Shown here piece after piece: positions 10,974-20,898 of a stretch of DNA of 64,000 nt. The stretch is from Lepidostoma basale (lineage: Eukaryota; Arthropoda; Insecta; Trichoptera; Lepidostomatidae), in NCBI GenBank assembly GCA_022606425.2, contig JAHDVF020000875.1, forward strand, positions 1,240,001 through 1,304,000. Reading direction: 5' to 3'. Below the pieces are notes generated by a model. The model was not told the origin of the DNA. It searched no databases and was given only the letters and a program-made list of their open reading frames with translations. The stretch's first letter is position 1, and each line of letters opens with the position of its first letter. Position numbers and translations under genes: made by a program.

Positions 10974-11247
10974 ATTATTATTATTATTATTATTATTATT
11001 ATTTGGTTCAATCGCTCTTAACATCGTGACAGCAAGAGCCAAATTGATGTAAAGGGTATTGTAGATATCATAGTAATTCTCGTGACATGTGATAGGTAGC
11101 TAATCTATCGCCATTTTATTGTCACGTTAATTCTACACCATACCAAAGACAGTGTGACAATCACACTGCCCTCGCCGAGAATCGAACCCGAAACCTTCGG
11201 GGTGGCAGTCAATGCACTTACTACTCGGCCACGAAGGTCGTCATAAA
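10974..11247 (-). repeat. SINE-1, copy 2
   Basis: Minus strand: box A-like GTGGCCGAGTAGTAAGTGC near 11215-11233, box B GGGTTCGATTC near 11180-11190, shared body, and an ATT-repeat tail (10977-11002 on the plus strand). tRNA-derived retroposon. Confidence 0.8.
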
Positions 11248-11284
11248 TAGGAACCCTCGTATTATATATAATTTCTCTGCATTC

Positions 11285-11545
11285 ATTCATTCCATGTGTC
11301 CGAACCATCTTAATGACCGTTTCATTATTTTTTTCTTCAAGACACTTTTATTTTCACTGCATTAACTTCTTATGATTGCATTTGACACTATATTGTACAC
11401 AGATTTACCACACATTCGTTTAATAGATCTTATATCTAATGTATATTTTTTCATTCTTCATCTTCCCATTTCCATGTTTTACTTCCACACACAAAGGTCG
11501 GCACAAGAACACCATTATGCACTGCCATTTTAGCCTGTATAGAGC
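11285..11545 (-). repeat. LINE family A fragment (old)
   Basis: Matches the family A segment from the AVHNG-x-LVPT block to the FGHME block, diverged and shifted. It abuts an arm of the ACATGT hammerhead repeat (11570-11620). Confidence 0.6.
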
Positions 11546-11628
11546 TATTGAGTCATTTTTACATAGAAAGGTGAAATACGTCATTCCCATAAATTATTAT
11601 CTAATTTCTAGAAAACAGACGTTTTTAT

Positions 11629-12125
11629 AAACTAACTAACTAACTAAACATCACGCCGTCTCCCTGAAGGGGTAGGCAGAAATAATGGACTGCCACACTT
11701 TTCTTTCCTGACATATTTCTCTCTTCTTCTTCTTCTCTTCCTCAACATTCATACATCGTGTCATGCACGCGGGTCGCTTTCTGACTCCTCCCATGGTCGA
11801 CATTCAATATTTGGTTTATTTAATCGTGCCACGTTTTCCTCGGTCTTCCTCTATTTCTGGTTCAATTTACATCGTTAACATATAATTTTTTTACCATTCT
11901 TTCTTCATTCATTCTTTCCATTTGTCCAAACCATCTTAATGATCCTTGCATTATTTTGTTAATAACACCATCATTCGCACCGCATTCACTTCTTATATTT
12001 CCATTCGACACTCTATCATACACAGAGTATATAAACATTCGTCTAAGAGATCTCATTTCTACTGCATTTATTCTACTTTCATCCTTCTTTTGCCAGTTCC
12101 ATGCTTCGCTTCCATACATAAGGGT
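11629..12125 (-). repeat. LINE family A, 5' truncated, with 9-bp TSD
   Basis: Starts at MYGSEAWNWQKK and ends in GTTA repeats (minus strand). The perfect duplication CGTTTTTAT (11620-11628, 12126-12134) shows it entered an ACATGT-type hammerhead repeat arm: TTCTAGAAAACAGA lies before it and TTCGTTTACAATAT after. One intact stretch encodes RRMFIYSVYDRVSNGN and IRSECGANDG. Confidence 0.85.
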
Positions 12126-12175
12126 CGTTTTTATTCGTTTACAATATATAATATAACTGTTTAAGGCATAATATA

Positions 12176-12770
12176 AAAAAAACACGTAACGCTGTGTGTT
12201 TAGTACATTATACGTTATTTCACGTTCAAATTTAATTTTGGAATACTCTCGTTTTTTTGTTATTCCGGTGAAATCATCATAAAAGCAATAACACTTTGAT
12301 AGTAATGAAATCTGTTACACAATGTTTAAAATGATTGAATCACGGAAGGGTGTCGGGGAGAGGGGGGTACCTGTCAGGACCCGTCAGCCCTAATGTGTAC
12401 CTGGAAATATTGAAGCTCGACAGGCTCCAAAGTAAAAGGCCTTTTTTATTATTATTTTTATTTCGCATTCAGTGGCCATCTCCGTGTTTCTGGATAACAA
12501 AGGAATTGTCAGGAAAAATGACAGATTCGAGAACGACTGATTTAAGCTGTCTGTTGTAATGTTATACCCTGAGATGCTGTAAACTAAAGATAGCGAAATA
12601 CTCGTATATACATTTTTTGTATTGATTATTTCAATAATAACAATATTTTTAAATATTTTTTCTCGACACTGTTAAAGGGTATTAAACATTTATTAAGGGG
12701 TTAGGGGCGAGGTATTTTAAATAAATAAAAAATGTCATTAATTCAATTTATTTTATTAAAACGCCAAAAC
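12176..12770. other. no gene; host intron
   Basis: A 74-codon frame at 12335-12559 has no recognisable domain. AT-rich remainder. Confidence 0.35.
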
Positions 12771-12774
12771 GAAA

Positions 12775-13020
12775 TTATTATTATTTTGTTGAATCCCTCT
12801 TACATCATGACAGCATGAGCCAAATCAATGTTAAGGGTGTTATAGTTATCAAAGTGATTCTCGTGACATGTAATAGGTAGCTAATCGCCATGTTATTGTC
12901 TCGTGAATTCTACACCAGACTAAATACAGTGTGGCAATCACACTGACCTCTCCAGGAATCGAACCCGGTACCTTCGGGGTGGCAGTCAATGCACTTACCA
13001 CTTGGCCACGAAGGTCGTCA
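12775..13020 (-). repeat. SINE-1, copy 3
   Basis: Best head of the three: GTGGCCAAGTGGTAAGTGC (box A) near 12995-13013 and GGGTTCGATTCC (box B) near 12957-12968 on the minus strand, then the shared body and ATT tail. Confidence 0.82.
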
Positions 13021-13021
13021 T

Positions 13022-13422
13022 GAAGTTATGAAGTTATCGTTATATCTGTTGGACCCTCTTCAATAATGCGGTGACCATTATTACTTCTTATAGGTTCATC
13101 TTAAATCATTAAAAAAAAAATACTTTCATAGTCAGTCAAGTGCCTTATCGAAGGATTTTTTTTATTTAAAAACTTTTTTTTAAACAATTAAGATTTGCAT
13201 TTTTCCTTGAAAATCCGTAAGTAAATGATCACAGGCCGGCATTTTGTTTATTTTCAAAACAAAAAATAAGTTTCCAGCAGGCACTTGATTAACTATTAAT
13301 ATATTTTTTATTTTTATTTTAATGAGTTTAGATGAACCAGTAAGAAGTAATAATTGTCACCGCAAAGCATCAATTATGGAACAGGGTCCAACAAATATGG
13401 CGATAACTTCATATATAGTCGT
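13022..13422. repeat. ~400 bp fold-back (MITE-like) element
   Basis: Left arm (13022-13155) and right arm (13265-13422) are inverted copies: GAAGTTATCG..TTGGACCCT at left mirrors AGGGTCCAA..CGATAACTTC at right, and AGTCAAGTGCC mirrors GGCACTTGATT. No gene; unknown superfamily. It lies 38 bp from the intact mariner. Confidence 0.65.
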
Positions 13423-13460
13423 AATTTATATATTTTTTCCAATCAAATTTTAACATAATA

Positions 13461-14748
13461 TTAGGTGTATAAATTTGCTTCCGCCGTTTTGCAATATATG
13501 GCAGTAGCGGTAAGTGGTAGTTGGAATAAATAGATCATAGATGTCATACAATAAGCTAAAGTATTTGTAAACATAACGCCATCGAAATATTAGTCGATTT
13601 GTGTCTGCATCATAAAGTTATTCCCGATTAAACATGTCAGCTTACGAGCCAAATTCTCGTCATTTGCGGGAGGTTTTAATTTTATGCTTTAATATGAAGA
13701 AATCTGCGGCTGAGGCTCATCGAATGCTCTCAAATACCTATGGTGAGGCCGCTATTAGTGAAAGAACGTGCCGAGAGTGGTTTCAACGCTTCAAGAACGG
13801 TGATTTTAACGTCGAAGACCAGCATGGCGGTGGAAGAGAGAAGGTTTTCGAAGATGCAGAATTGGAGGCATTACTTGATCAAGACTCGTGTCAAACGCAA
13901 CAAGAATTGGCAGGATCATTGGGAGTGACGCAACCAGCCATTTCAAAACGCCTGAAAGTCATGGGAATGATTCAGAAACAAGGAAATTGGGTGCCGTACG
14001 AGTTGAAGCCGAGAGATGTTGAACGGCGTTTGTGTGTTTGTGAACAGCTGCTTGCAAGGCAAAGACGGAAGGGATTTCTGCATCGCATTGTGACTGGGGA
14101 CGAGAAATGGGTTCATTACGATAATCCCAAGCGCAGAAAATCATGGGGATATCCCGGCCATGCTTCCACGTCGACGGCCAAACCGAATATTCACGGTTCC
14201 AAGGTTATGCTCAGTATTTGGTGGGACCAGCTCGGCGTAGTGTATTATGAGTTGTTAAAACCGACTGAAACAATCACAGGCGATCGTTATCGAACGCAAT
14301 TAATGCGTTTGAGCCGAGCATTGAAAGACAAACGGCCGCAATACAACGAGAGACATGATAAAGTGATTTTACAGCATGACAATGCTCGACCCCATGTTGC
14401 GAAAGTGGTCAAGACATACTTAGAAACTTTGAAATGGGAAGTCCTACCCCACCCGCCGTATTCTCCAGACGTTGCTCCCTCGGACTATCACTTGTTTCGA
14501 TCAATGGCACACGGCCTAGCTGACCAGCACTTCCGGTCTTATGAAGAAGTCAAAAATTGGATCGATTCGTGGATCGCTTCAAAAGATGACCAGTTTATTC
14601 AACGCGGGATTCGTATGCTGCCCGAAAGATGGGAGAAAGTAGTGGCCAGCAGTGGACAATACTCTAAATCATAAATGTATAACCAGTTTTTTACGATAAA
14701 GCCTCGAATTTCGGAAAAAAAACGGCGAAAGCAAATTTATACACCTAA
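13461..14748 (+). mobile_element. mariner transposon, mauritiana type, structurally intact
   Basis: 1288 bp, almost the size of Mos1 (1286 bp). Inverted ends of 30 bp (13461-13490, 14719-14748) starting TTAGGTGTATAAATTTGCTT differ at one base, and both outer edges are TA (13459-13460, 14749-14750). The enclosed transposase frame is unbroken. Near-identical ends plus an open gene suggest a recent insertion that may still be mobile or mobilisable. Confidence 0.93.
13634..14674 (+). CDS. mariner transposase (Mos1-like), intact
   Basis: 346 codons, one longer than Mos1. It is the DDE/D enzyme that cuts and joins mariner DNA at TA in the nucleus. N-terminal paired helix-turn-helix domain (residues ~1-110, with TCREWFQRFKNGDFNVED and TQPAISKRLKVMG), the WVPYEL linker (~118-123), then the catalytic core: TGDEKWVHY (first Asp ~156), QHDNARPH (second, ~249) and YSPDVAPSDYHLF (third, ~284). 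The last two are 34 residues apart, D34D. The C-terminal LPERWEKVVAS is also conserved. The start is the first ATG, about 170 bp inside the left end, as in Mos1. No stop, frameshift or catalytic loss is visible. Confidence 0.95.
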   Translation: MSAYEPNSRHLREVLILCFNMKKSAAEAHRMLSNTYGEAAISERTCREWFQRFKNGDFNVEDQHGGGREKVFEDAELEALLDQDSCQTQQELAGSLGVTQPAISKRLKVMGMIQKQGNWVPYELKPRDVERRLCVCEQLLARQRRKGFLHRIVTGDEKWVHYDNPKRRKSWGYPGHASTSTAKPNIHGSKVMLSIWWDQLGVVYYELLKPTETITGDRYRTQLMRLSRALKDKRPQYNERHDKVILQHDNARPHVAKVVKTYLETLKWEVLPHPPYSPDVAPSDYHLFRSMAHGLADQHFRSYEEVKNWIDSWIASKDDQFIQRGIRMLPERWEKVVASSGQYSKS

Positions 14749-14944
14749 TATAATAATTTAATAATGTAAGTTTTATAAAATAAATTAAATTACTGACAAA
14801 AAACATATTAAAAAGACTTGTTTATTCATACGTCTGACTGCTCCTAACCCCATAAAGATGACATTACATTTTGCCACCCTTATGTATTCCAATCAGGTCT
14901 TCCTAAGTATTGAAAACTCCAGCCTGAGACTGAAGTTTACAGGG

Positions 14945-15110
14945 GTTGTAATTCTTCTTCTTTTTCTTCAATGGCCCTACAGCCTATATCGAGCTTTAGC
15001 CTCCATTATTCCTCGCCTCCAACTCCTCCTATCCTCCGCTTCGACCCTTCAATCTGAGACTCGTAACAATTTTGCAGCATCCGTCAAGGGGTTATATTAT
15101 TAATTTCAAA
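14945..15110 (-). repeat. LINE 3' end (minus strand)
   Basis: Minus strand runs ..GGCTGTAGGGCCATTGAAGA into AAGAAGAAT, the style of other AAGAAG-tailed LINE ends. No coding motif remains. Confidence 0.4.
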
Positions 15111-15560
15111 TATGCTAACGATAGTTATTTTAGCTGAAAGTATACCCCATCTCCAAGAATTCTTAAATAGAATTGTCATAGGAGAAGAGGAATTCTGTTT
15201 GTAAATCAATTTTGAGAAAAACAAATGGATGACATTTTGGCGATAGATTATTTTATTATAAACTCTTTAATTGAAAAGAGGGATGGCGGGGAGTTGGCAG
15301 GAGGTAGTTACAGTGGCCAAGTGGAAGAATAATACATTATTTCATGTAAAATTCGTCAAAATGGAATTCCAAAATTAAACGACGACACAATTCCTGTCGG
15401 GGGAAGAAAATGGATGAAAGTCACGCAAGATAGATATAATGAAGACTGTTTGATGAGACCTGCATCAAGTGTGGAGAGTTGATTAGGGAAAAGACGAGAA
15501 GACGATCTTCGTGGCAGAGAGGTAAGAGTTCTCCCATAAGATGATGTAAACGCTTTAACT
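15111..15560 (+). repeat. LINE reverse-transcriptase remnant
   Basis: Reads VILAESIPHLQEFLNRIV and INFEKNKWMTF, the block just after the catalytic Asp pair in RTE-like RTs. Further on a 150-bp region (NDDTIPVGGRKWMKV-like) is unrecognised. Many stops. Confidence 0.5.
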
Positions 15561-15629
15561 TTAGAAAAAAATATTTAAAAAATCTTTTTTAACATCAAGA
15601 ATTTTTTTTAAATAGTAAACACGATTGTT

Positions 15630-15905
15630 ACCAATACTGGATTTTACCCATTGCGGGTTAATCATTTTTAAGGATTGATTGTATTTCAATAGAGACAAAG
15701 ATGTAAATTGTTTTTTTGGAAACAGAATATAGTGGTCGAGGAAATTTGTCAGACGTGGTGTGTTCGCTTAACCCGACCAATGAAAGCGATCGCTTAACCC
15801 GACCAATGACAGGTCATAAGTCCTGTAAACGCCTCGACCACCATATTCTGTTTCCAAAAAACAATTTACATCTTCATCTCTTTTGAGATACAATCAATCA
15901 GTAAA
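15630..15905. repeat. repeat family R, inverted pair
   Basis: Left half carries GGATTGATTGTATTTCAATA in plus orientation; right half carries the same block inverted (TTGAGATACAATCAATC at 15883-15899). The halves meet near 15780 around a doubled GCTTAACCCGACCAATGA. Confidence 0.6.
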
Positions 15906-16970
15906 CACGATTGTCTAGTGGTTTCACTTGGATTTAATTTATATAAATTATGTGTACAAGTACTGTTTGTACATGTGTACAAACTGTATGTCCTTATATT
16001 GATTTAAGAAAACTTAAAGGGGGGAGAAGAATTATATAATGCAAACTTTTGGGTTGTTAAATAAAACAATTTTAAGGTTTTTCTAGAACTAATGATGAGT
16101 GGTAATTATATTTACAACTGAGTTTCTAGGAATTTTCGAGGTTCAAAACATAATGGTAAACAGTTCCCAGTTCACACCAATTCCCTTGAACCTGCTTTTG
16201 ACCAATGGTTAAGGAGTTTGTCAACTTAAAAAAAACGCGATTATTTTTATTTGCAGACCAAATGATTCTATGAGGGGTGCGTGAATCTGATGGACATCCC
16301 TCAATATAATAAGAATCGTTTATATAAAAAAGGTTTAATTTCCAAGCTAATCCATGGCAAGAGGGGTCCTCTCACCCCGCGCCCCGCCCCGGCCTCTTTG
16401 TATTTATTGTTTCCCGCCAAAAGTTTTTCAATTAATGCTTATTGTTTCGCGCGTCTTTTGTTTCTCACTGTTACTTCGTTATCCGTTATCTGTTTGTCTG
16501 GAGTTTGCAGCCGACACAACGAAGCAACTCGGGTATATAAATATTATCGTCCATAAATTCTTTGGCATTTGAATTCATTGCCGTTCGAAATTGAAATTCT
16601 GTTTTCGTCAATTTCGTGAATAATTAACGTTGGATTTTAATCTGGATTCGGGCCTTATTGGGGACGTGCTAATGGATTCGCACGGTTTGGAAAAGCATAT
16701 TTAAAGTAATTAAGTTTGTAACGCGTTAACATAATAATCGCAGGTGGAGCGGTGGCAGAGATGAAGGACCGAGGTGTAGAAATAGAACAATATGTTTTCA
16801 TTTGAATAGACTTACTCCAAATAGTTAAAAGCTTTGTTCTTATGTTTATACTCGTTCTAAACTGTTAGCTTAAACTTTTAAACGCTTTTAAACCCGATCA
16901 TATTAAAAAAAAAACAGTTCACACATATCACCGTCGTATTTTTTAAACATATTATACTAATAACAGAATA
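15906..16970. other. no gene; longest repeat-poor stretch
   Basis: About 1 kb with no recognised element. The 16330-16650 part is less AT-rich than its surroundings and could be conserved noncoding intron sequence. Frames of 91 and 72 codons here show no domain. Confidence 0.35.
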
Positions 16971-16974
16971 TAAA

Positions 16975-17600
16975 ATAAGTGAATGCAGTACAAATAAAAG
17001 TGTTATGAACAAAATAGTGAAGGATCATTAAGATGATAGGACACGTGGAAAGCATGAATTAAGAAAGTATGGTAAAGAAAGCATACGTAAACGACGTAAA
17101 CAGAAATAGAGATACACCGAGAAAAACTTGTCAATCAAATCATCATCAATCAAATATGGGTCTTATCATCAATATCATCAATCAAATCAAATCACCCCGG
17201 GCAATGGGATCACACCCATAACCGTGTGATCACAGCAGATAACGAGGGGATGAAAGGCGAGATTCTGGCGCCTCCAAACCAGATCCAACCAGCTAAGGGA
17301 AGGTAACCCCGACAGCAAAATCCACCAGAGAAGGCAACGGGAAACCACTCTGGTCACCTTTTCCCAGGAATCACTATGGCAGATACCTTTGCTGTAGTGA
17401 TCGCCAACGTTGGGGGGACCTGCCACGGCACCAAAAGAAGAAGAAGAATCAAATATGAAATCTGTAGTGATCGCCAACGTTGGGGGGACCTGGCACGGCA
17501 CCAAAAGAAGAAGAATCAAATATGAAATCTCGGCCAACTGAGTAGTCGGAAAAATCGATTTACGTGCATGACACGATGTATGAATGTTGAGGAATAGAGA
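16975..17600 (+). repeat. LINE family A, split by a nested insertion
   Basis: 5' piece 16975-17158 and 3' piece 17525-17600 together follow the family A 3' region (SECSTNK.VMNKI, then the NQI..GHVRS and CMTRCMNV blocks). The interruption is the family C tail at 17159-17513. Confidence 0.65.
17159..17513 (+). repeat. LINE 3' tail nested in family A, 11-bp TSD
   Basis: Encodes the family C-like end AVVIANVGGTCHGTKRRRR with an AAGAAG tail. Target duplication AATCAAATATG at 17148-17158 and 17514-17524. The last ~70 bp (from TGTAGTGATCGCCAACGTTG) including one TSD copy are duplicated in tandem. Confidence 0.75.
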
Positions 17601-17654
17601 GAAGTATGTTTTAATATGCGCTGAAGATTGCCGATTCGAACTCCTTTACAAAGT

Positions 17655-17935
17655 TTTCTTCTTCTCAGTCGTATTCCTCATGATTGAGGGTCGTGTCCAT
17701 CCTGTAAACCATTGACCATGGCACGCCATGCGCTCCTGTCACCCGTCAGTCTCCAGGCTGCAGCTAATGAAAGACCAGTCAGATCCCTGATTTGATCGAA
17801 TCAGCGGCTCAGTGGTCGTCCTTGTGGTCGCCTTCCCTCCACTTTGCCCATGATGATGAGCTTTTCAAGGTTGTCCTGATCTCTCCGGGCTATGTGCATC
17901 CGCGAGAGCACATACTACGAACATTCTGGGGTAAA
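17655..17935 (-). repeat. LINE family D 3' end
   Basis: Minus strand reads EGRRPQGRPLSR-like, IRDLTGLS, AWRLTGDRSAWRAMVNGLQD then GHDPQS and stop, then an AAGAAG tail. RTE-like C-terminus. Other copies: 23984-24360, 49340-49735. Confidence 0.7.
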
Positions 17936-17964
17936 TAAATGATTTTCAAGAATACATTTTGAAT

Positions 17965-18095
17965 TTTTTTTTTTTTAAATTATGAATTTATTTTTCTCGA
18001 CAAGTTTCTAATGTATAAAACCTTCAAAACTTGTCGAGTAAAATAAACTTTAAGGTCGAATAAGGAGTCCTATAATTCATAAAAAAATAATATCT
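17965..18095. repeat. hammerhead repeat (family H2) relic
   Basis: Shows the H2 plan CTCGACAAGTTTCTAATG-type arm facing AAACTTGTCGAGTAAAATAA. The hammerhead cores are decayed. It was the target of the LINE at 18096. Confidence 0.5.
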
Positions 18096-18590
18096 ACTAA
18101 CTAACTAACTAACCATCACGCCGTCTCAACGAAGGGGTAGGCAGAAAGAATGGACTGCCACACTTTTCTTTCCTGACATATTTCTCTCGCTTCCTCAACA
18201 TTCATACATCGTGTCATGCACGCGTGTCGATTTCTCTGACTCCTCACATGGCCGACATCCAATATTTGATTTATTTGATCGTGCCACGTTTTCCTCGGTC
18301 TTCCTCTATTTCTGGTTCCATTTACATCATTAACATATAATTTTTTTACCATCCATCTTAATGATCCTTTCATTATTTTGTTCACAACACCATCATTCGC
18401 ACCGCATTTACTTCTTATATTTTCATTCGACACTCTATCATACACAGAGTATCCATACATTCGTCTAAGAGATCTCATTTCTACTACATTTATTCTACTT
18501 TCACCTTCTTTTGCCAGTTCCACGCTTCGCTTCCATACATAAGGGTAGAAGAACACCATTGTGCACTGCCATTCTAGCTTATTTGGATAG
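18096..18590 (-). repeat. LINE family A, 5' truncated, with 9-bp TSD
   Basis: Minus strand starts CTATCCAAATAAGCTAGAAT and ends in GTTA repeats after PFVETA-stop. Duplication ATAATATCT at 18087-18095 and 18591-18599. Unlike 3890-4975 and 21305-22611 it keeps six bases at the oligo-A site, so the reading frame length there is unshifted, though one codon is now TAA. Confidence 0.85.
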
Positions 18591-18599
18591 ATAATATCT

Positions 18600-19140
18600 C
18601 TGCCGAATATTTGAAGTACGAGTACTTAATCAATATTTACGTATTTTTTCTACTACCTGGAGTTGGTAGTACGATAAGCGAAAATGTCAGATATTCTGGA
18701 AGATTTACGGCGGTACTTGTTGCACGACGTGGAAAGCACGCAGATTTCCCATTTTCCCCATTTCCCAGCAAGAAAATGGCATGAATAGTAATTTTGTATA
18801 TCGAGAATCGATTTTTATGTGCACATTTACGAGCGCAGTAAGTATTTTTATAAGCGTTCCCAATGGCGAGTAGTAAAATTTAAACACAGCAAATGACTCG
18901 GTAAATATATGTACACCACTTAGTAAAGAATATTCCGGGACATCAACATTATCTAAAAGGCGTATTGCAATATTTTATGTATCATTGTAGCAGACATTAG
19001 CATGAACTTTTTCTTCAACAACTTATCGACGTTCTGACATCACAAAACTCTCATTCAAAATGTCACGTTCTGCACTAGAAAGAAAAGAAGATATTTGGAA
19101 TTGACGATAATGTCCGTTTTCTACAAGTATTGAAAATAAT
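18600..19140. other. no gene; host intron
   Basis: No recognised element. Confidence 0.35.
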
Positions 19141-19149
19141 AGTCAAATG

Positions 19150-19443
19150 ATTTAATGATGAATGTGATGGCTTTTAAAAGGGGTGATGGTTTTTGAAAGC
19201 AAAGAGAAAATGACAGTTTGTAACATTAGTGTGAACAAAGAGAATTTCTAGCAGGTGAGTGAATTTGTGTATTGAGGTTATCATAGCATGTTCACAGTGG
19301 ATGGCCGAACGGATAGTGACGTTGAAAGGATTGGTGCGGGTAACAAAGTGAATGGAGCTTTAAAAATAGTCATTGGAAACAAGAATTTAAAAATGAAAGC
19401 AAAAACGGCCGTTCACAATGGAGTTCTGGTCCCAATCCTAATG
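19150..19443 (+). repeat. LINE family A internal fragment
   Basis: Covers the MTVCNISVNKEN, VYLG.MFTVDGRTDSDVER and GAGNKVNGALKIVIGNKNL blocks with breaks. Closer to the subfamily at 42444-43249 than to 3890-4975. It ends abruptly at the J element. Confidence 0.7.
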
Positions 19444-19444
19444 T

Positions 19445-20078
19445 AAATCAAATCAAATCAAATCAAATCAAATCAGTTTATTAACTCAAAAGACATTACA
19501 AACAGGAAAATGTTTAAGGCATCTATTGAGTACAGGAAAAATATTATAAAAATACAGCAAAGTACCAGGACCGCATTAGAGATGGTAAGACATTAGGAAG
19601 ACAACATACTTTCTAAAGTCAAGAGTATTTGTCCCCTGAACGTACCTTCACTAATATAAAAGACGTCGATCTCCGAGGAGATCGCGTTCAGCAAACTAAT
19701 TGCTCTTCCCACCGGTGTCACCAGAGGCAGATTGGTTCTGGTGGCCGGTTGGTAAAACAATCTGTGCTGTCGCTGTCAGAGAAATCTATCAGGGACAAAA
19801 AGACCAACACCCTCTAGCACGGCCGAGTTCTCGAAATATCCCCTGATTAATTTAAAGAAATGGGTTATGAGATGCCCATCTCTTCGAAGCTGTAAAGAAT
19901 TGGTTCCGAGCATTCCTAAAAGAAGTGCCGTGGGATAGAGCCACGGATAACTACCATACTCCCTCATGTAGAGATACCTCAGAAATTTTTTCTGAACTCT
20001 CTCCAGCATAACGGAATATCTCGCCTCGTGAGGACTCCATATCACAGAACCACTTTCGAGTCTGCTCCGAACCAACGC
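19445..20078 (-). repeat. Jockey-like LINE (family J) 3' end
   Basis: Minus strand encodes VRSRLESGSVIWSPHEARY, RVQKKFLRYLYMREYGSYP, LLGMLGTNSLQLRRDGHL and FENSAVLEGVG, then frameshifts and the J 3' UTR. The tail is five TGATT units (19446-19472). An RNase H-less C-terminus of the jockey/CR1 group. Confidence 0.8.
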
Positions 20079-20890
20079 GTTAACGTTTCATGGAAGCGAC
20101 ACATGAAACTGGCAGGATGAGACTTCGTTTTTGACACTCAGTGCGCGTTTTTCATCATTTTTGACACTCTGTATTCGATCTCATATTTCATGATCGAATC
20201 GAAGTTAGGAATATTGCCCAATGGAATAAGTATATGAATGCATCAGTTATGTTTTTAAATATTTATTTCAGTACAGGAGTAGACGATAATATTTTTACGT
20301 GCTACAATAAATAAATCGTTATAATTTATTGCAGATATAAATTCATCATTTTAACATGGCGTCATAAGCCTGCCGTACATATTATTATTCAGCATTGTAT
20401 CTCCGCCCAATATTTTATCATGGCTAATGCAATATTTCACTCCAATGACGCGCTAAGGTAAATACATAAATAATTCCCGTCCCAGTTCTGTTATCGTAAT
20501 GAACCTTCAATATTACAGGAAAAATATGGCATACTTAACCTGCTTCTGAATTATATGCACTAACAAGTGGAGGGCACGATTTAGGAAATTAATTTCGGGA
20601 TGGGATTTTGCAGGATTGAAGTACCCCCTAAAAGTCGTCCATAGTCAGAGTAAGAAAGCGCAATAGCTATCTTATTTCTAAAAAAACTCAGACCTTTCTG
20701 TGTTGTTTATACGTTAGAAATTTCACCACTAGTTTCGATATCTAAGTGATTGAACCGATATCTATAAGTAGAAGTAGTTTAAATACCCCGTTTTATTTAT
20801 TTATTATTTAAACATCGTTTAATTTAATTAGATTTTAATTAAGATAAGATAAGAACTCTATACAAATACCAACACATTCAACTTAATTAT
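20079..20890. other. no gene; host intron
   Basis: About 800 bp of apparently single-copy AT-rich DNA. Confidence 0.35.
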
Positions 20891-20898
20891 GGATAAAA

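Noticed and set aside
10974..13020. Functional tRNA genes at the box A/box B heads
   Set aside because: They cannot be folded into a full cloverleaf and continue into a shared body with an ATT tail, so they are SINEs.
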